From NCBI GenBank assembly GCA_026214975.1, contig JAOBSW010000335.1:59831-123830 (forward strand): a stretch of DNA of 64,000 bases. Reading direction: 5' to 3'. The position numbers and the translations under genes were made by a program. A model generated the notes under the pieces. The model made no database searches and was not told the DNA's origin. It worked only from the letters and a program-made list of their open reading frames with translations. Shown here piece by piece: positions 60,330 through 64,000 of the stretch. Numbering within the stretch: position 1 is the first letter of the stretch; every line of letters starts with the position of its first letter. Origin of the DNA: Gentiana macrophylla. Taxonomy: Eukaryota; Streptophyta; Magnoliopsida; Gentianales; Gentianaceae.

Positions 60330-60683
60330 AAGAACAACCTGACACACTTCCACATTGGTGACCTAGGTATGTTGTATGCGTTGACGTTTGGCCTGAATGT
60401 AGATGTGGGACAAGCTTTGTATGACGAGATATCTATCAACCAGAAGGTTTACACGCGGAGCTTGATCGTCCCTCACCTGATCCATAGTTTGTGCATAGAT
60501 GCCGGTGTGCCTGAGTATGGAGCAGATCACAAGCCTAAGAACCCGAGGCCTATACAGAGAGAGAAAGGTAAGCCTTCGGGACAGACTGAGACGGAGACAC
60601 CTCAGGAGCCTGGTTCGTCTTCGGCACCACCTCCGGTTCCATCCTTGTCTAGTTTATCTCCTGTGGAGAGGGCTCGGTACTGA
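60330..60683 (+). pseudogene. Athila-type post-pol ORF fragment
   Basis: About 118 codons open from the junction with the truncated LTR. The Met at 60315 lies in LTR sequence and is probably not the real start. The segment FHIGDLGMLYALTFGLNVDV, followed by LIVPHLIHSLCIDAGVPEY, resembles the putative plant transposon protein domain found in extra ORFs of plant Gypsy and Copia elements. A Pro/Ser/Thr-rich low-complexity tail follows. The 5' part is missing. Further coding-like, GC-rich sequence runs on to about 61010 in other frames. Confidence 0.6.
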
Positions 60684-62507
60684 CATGGCCAATGACCTCT
60701 ACGAGATTGGATGACTGATATCCGGAGACACGAAGAACATGATATACGTGCTAAAGTGCATTGTGGAGGCAAGAAACCGAGGATATGCAGATTTTCAAGG
60801 AGAGTGATACGGAGTTCCTCTTTTCCGATCGCGATCGAGCAGGAGTTATTGCCGATGTGCTTGAGGCGGAGATGCAGAGCGATGATGAGGAGGTCGCGGA
60901 GGAGAGACTCTGATGGGGCTGTTATCGCCCGGTTACACAGCCGGCACCTTCATCGGCGACGCGTCACGGCCTGCGGCCTGCCCTCGATCCCACACTGCTG
61001 CTGCTGATTCTGCTGTTCCTCCGGCTGATGCTACCCGGCTCCGGGGCAGTCTTGATTTCATTTGTCTATTTTTCGATTTGCACTAGCTATGGTGGTTGTA
61101 TATTTCTGCCACTTTTTACTTATATGGTTCATTGTAATTTTTGATGTTGCTACTATTTATTCTTTCGATGGATCATGTAAGCCATAAGGCACCCGTACTT
61201 TCATTTCGACTTTGTTTCTACTTTTTGGTTGTATTGGATGCTTTATCTCTTGTTGATTTTGCTATATCCTTTCATTTTGGTATACCTCCCCGTTTTCTCC
61301 GAGATAGTTCCGTGTTTGTCAAGTCGTGCAGGTACGTTTTTGGCGGTTTTGGCGAGTTCTAAGTGTCACTATGTAGGCTCCGGCCTGACCGACGTTTGAA
61401 ATCAGCTAAGTCTTTTATCTTTTCTGTCGTTCTGCACAACATGAGGACATGTTGTCGTTTAAGTGTGGGGGAGGGGAATGGTCGACTATGTATCTATAAT
61501 CATTTGTTCAATACGTATTGTTTCTATGAAAATGAGCTAAATTTTTAAATTTTTCGACACTTTTGTTTACGTTTTGTCCCGAGTAGGCAATTCTATTTAA
61601 TGTCCGTTATTTTTATAGTCATTTAAGCTATATATCATATGTTTAGTAAGTTAGTTGTTTCACCTGAGATCTATTTTTCACGAGCCATAGTAAACGATGA
61701 GCTAACTTATAAAGTTATACCCCTTTTGGACGAGTGATTTTTGATTTTCTTATAAGTCATGTACTTAGTGCTACATGTATATCTCGAGACTTATGATAGT
61801 TTGTATTTAGTCCCGAGTATGTTATACTGTGAATATCTAAGGTTTGAATGTGATAAGTAACACGTAACTTATTGTCAAATGAAAAAGTTGAGAAATATAT
61901 GAATTAATTGGGTGTGTCGGAAGCTGGTTTATGATTTGGGTGAGGTAGGTCATACCACGAATGTCCTATACCACTATGATGACCAAAAGCTCACGACAGT
62001 CAGAAAAAGCTGCCTTATGATTGGAGTAAGGTAGGGTGTTATCTCGAAATATCCTATTCTGCTATGACAGGGCAATAGCTCATTCTGATGTGCGTTTAAA
62101 AGTGAAAAAGTTAAATCAACTAAAGGATTAGTATGAAATGAATATAAGACTAAGTTATCGTCTATCTTATCCCAAGTATAAACTGACAGATATGCTGTAG
62201 GGATTATCCTCTGAGTATTTCAGAAAGGCCCTAGATATATTCGATCATCCTTTTCGGGATATTTCATGTTTGTAGGGTACACCTTATGAGTGTCATTTAT
62301 CTCTAGTTTGAAGGGGGTATTAGCTAGTTTTGCTTTGAGTTTCTCAAGTTTGGACTTAGTGGAAGTTTTCTATGGCTTTGCACACACACGGGTGAACTTC
62401 TGATTTATTGGATATGTGTTATATATGTTTAGATGTCTGATCTTTTCTCGAGCCTTTACTTTCTTTTGTTTTGCTCGGGACGAGCAAAAGCTTAAGTGTG
62501 GGGGAGT
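60684..62507 (+). other. 3' region of a second Athila-like element
   Basis: Same plan as 56521-58203. A GCTCCGGCCTGACC segment is at about 61377, the first purine tract (AAGTGTGGGGGAGGGG) at 61461-61476, the duplicated module at about 61920-62089, and a second tract (AAGTGTGGGGGAG) at 62494-62506. Confidence 0.75.
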
Positions 62508-64000
62508 TGTTAAGGGTGATTTTATACGATTTATAACGCTATATTTTATGATAATTCCCTCATATTTGTATGAATTTGTATAAGAAACAAGTGTTTAATG
62601 GAAATATTGAGCAAATGATATTTTAAAAGAGATAATCGCAAAATAGGTTGATTTAAGTGTTTTAATTATGATTTTATGATCATTTGAGCGTTATTACATT
62701 TTTGCGATGTTTTATATGTTATAGATACATGTTTGAGGCTCAAAAGATGCTCAAGAGTTGATTAAGTTCGAGGTGATTGAAGATAAAAGAGATAATGAAG
62801 GAATGAGATAAGAAAAAGAGATAAAGATCAAGAAATCAAGATTAAATTCGATCCCGAAGCTGGCGTCAGGGAGTGGGAATCAAGCGCCCATGGTGGGCCA
62901 GCGTTCTTGGGTTGGACGAGCGTCTCAGGAATGGTAAGTTGATTCGGGAAGTTTGGGCCAGTGAGTGGGCTATTGCGCAGGCAGGCGCCTCGATCATGAC
63001 TCGCCCGACTCAAGAAAATTACACAAGATGGACGGGCATTCACCCCTTTCCAGGCGGGCGTCCGTCGGCCGACATCTTTGAAACCGACTTAATCTTCTAT
63101 AAATAGCGCGCTTTTCCTCACAATATACGATATATTACAAACCCTAAACCCAGGAAGCGGTGAGATTTCATTGTTCTTAGTTTTCTAGTAGTTCAAAACA
63201 CTTTCTATGTTCTTTTACTTCAATAATTCGATCTTCAGAGAGGATGCTAAGAGGCTAGGCCTCCATTGAACAAAGCGTTGTGAAGCCGTCCGATTCAACA
63301 ATTCAGTTTCTTTTTGTGGTTATTTTGTGAGTATCTATTACTAGTTGTTCCTTTATCATGTTTTACATTGTTGTTGCAAATTCATATCGAAAGATGCTTG
63401 CTTTATTGATTGTTTAATTGATGAAAATCAAGTTAGACTTTAGATCACCACGATAAAGGATAGATATTTGATCTAATTAACGAGAGTTATTAGGTTAGAT
63501 CTCTAGGTTAGAAATTGAGAGATTTCACACCTTGATTTGAGAGCGTTAATCCTTAGATCGAAAGATAGAGATTAATAGAGCGAACTTGCACGAGAAATTA
63601 GGGTTCATACCTTTGAATAGGTGAATCACAACTTGATTAGTAATCACGGAATAATCTCGAATTGAAACCGAATATTGATAGGATAGGTGGATCAATTGCT
63701 TGTTCCTTCATAAATTATTGATTAAAAACCCTTGAAATTGAATTACTTAAGTTTAGTTAGTTCTTCCTTTGCACCTTAGATTTAGTTTAGTTTAAATTGG
63801 TTCGAAACATATCCTTCATGGCTTTAGATCATATCTTCTGTCCAGTTTTACGTTTTAGTTAAGTTTTATTCCGGTTTTGTTTAGTTCTATCCATTGTTTA
63901 GTTTAGTAATCGTGACCTAGGTTAGTTAGGAATAAAAACTAGAATTCACAATCGCGATTCCGTAAGATCGACCCGGCATAGCGTCGACTATGAATTGAAG
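62508..64000 (+). repeat. LTR of the second Athila-like element, cut by the window end
   Basis: It starts TGTTAAGGGTGATTTTATACG. ACGNNCGT-type motifs lie at 62861-63066, with TATA box TATAAATAG at 63098-63106. It is homologous in reverse to the solo LTR 42779-44517 up to GATCGACCCGGCATAGC near the window end. Confidence 0.88.

Overview
This window is repeat-dense nuclear DNA from a flowering plant, most likely a eudicot. It is AT-rich and dominated by long terminal repeat (LTR) retrotransposons of the Ty1/Copia and Ty3/Gypsy (Athila-like) types. Its primer-binding sites match plant tRNA-Asp and tRNA-iMet, and its host gene remnants have plant-style introns. No intact host gene is visible. Nearly all recognisable coding sequence is broken retroelement sequence. 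The two host-derived pieces are a fragment of the splicing-factor gene SLU7 and a decayed plant mobile domain (PMD) gene.

Layout. 1-2206: 3' end of a plus-strand Copia element (RT/RNase H tail, polypurine tract, LTR). 2236-13430: a minus-strand Copia solo LTR (target duplication CAAGA), split by a plus-strand non-autonomous Gypsy element, here called G1 (3041-12466, duplication GGACC). G1 is itself split by a Copia-type solo LTR (7246-9177, duplication CTTGG). 13431-24140: an old host island with a small acidic ORF, a fold-back, the SLU7 fragment, simple repeats and one hAT-type MITE with a perfect 8-bp duplication. 24141-37789: the non-coding internal domain of a minus-strand Copia-type element, interrupted by a nearly complete pol-less Sirevirus-like element (27552-36341, duplication GTAGG). 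37790-39574: one LTR flanked by a primer-binding site on one side and a polypurine tract on the other. 39575-41858: the PMD pseudogene. 42460-50074: minus-strand Gypsy element G2, a relative of G1 with a mosaic LTR and a nested solo LTR. 50075-64000: Athila-like Gypsy material on the plus strand (gag, protease, RT, RNase H, integrase, a post-pol ORF and two LTR starts).

The Gypsy elements share one plan: a PBS for tRNA-Asp, a Gln/Asn-rich gag-type ORF, a short conserved AGCGCT..GGAGGC box near the end of coding, and an approximately 1-kb 3' untranslated region. That region has a purine tract at both ends and a duplicated conserved module in between. The elements that lack pol (G1, G2 and the Sirevirus-like element) would depend on proteins supplied by autonomous relatives such as the Athila-like element. 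The most unusual observations are a tRNA-Asp 5' half embedded in G1, the mosaic LTR of G2, dense ACGNNCGT arrays just upstream of the LTR TATA boxes, the double polypurine tract, and the PMD gene beside a retroelement purine tract.

All homology calls come from reading the sequence by eye; no database search was run.
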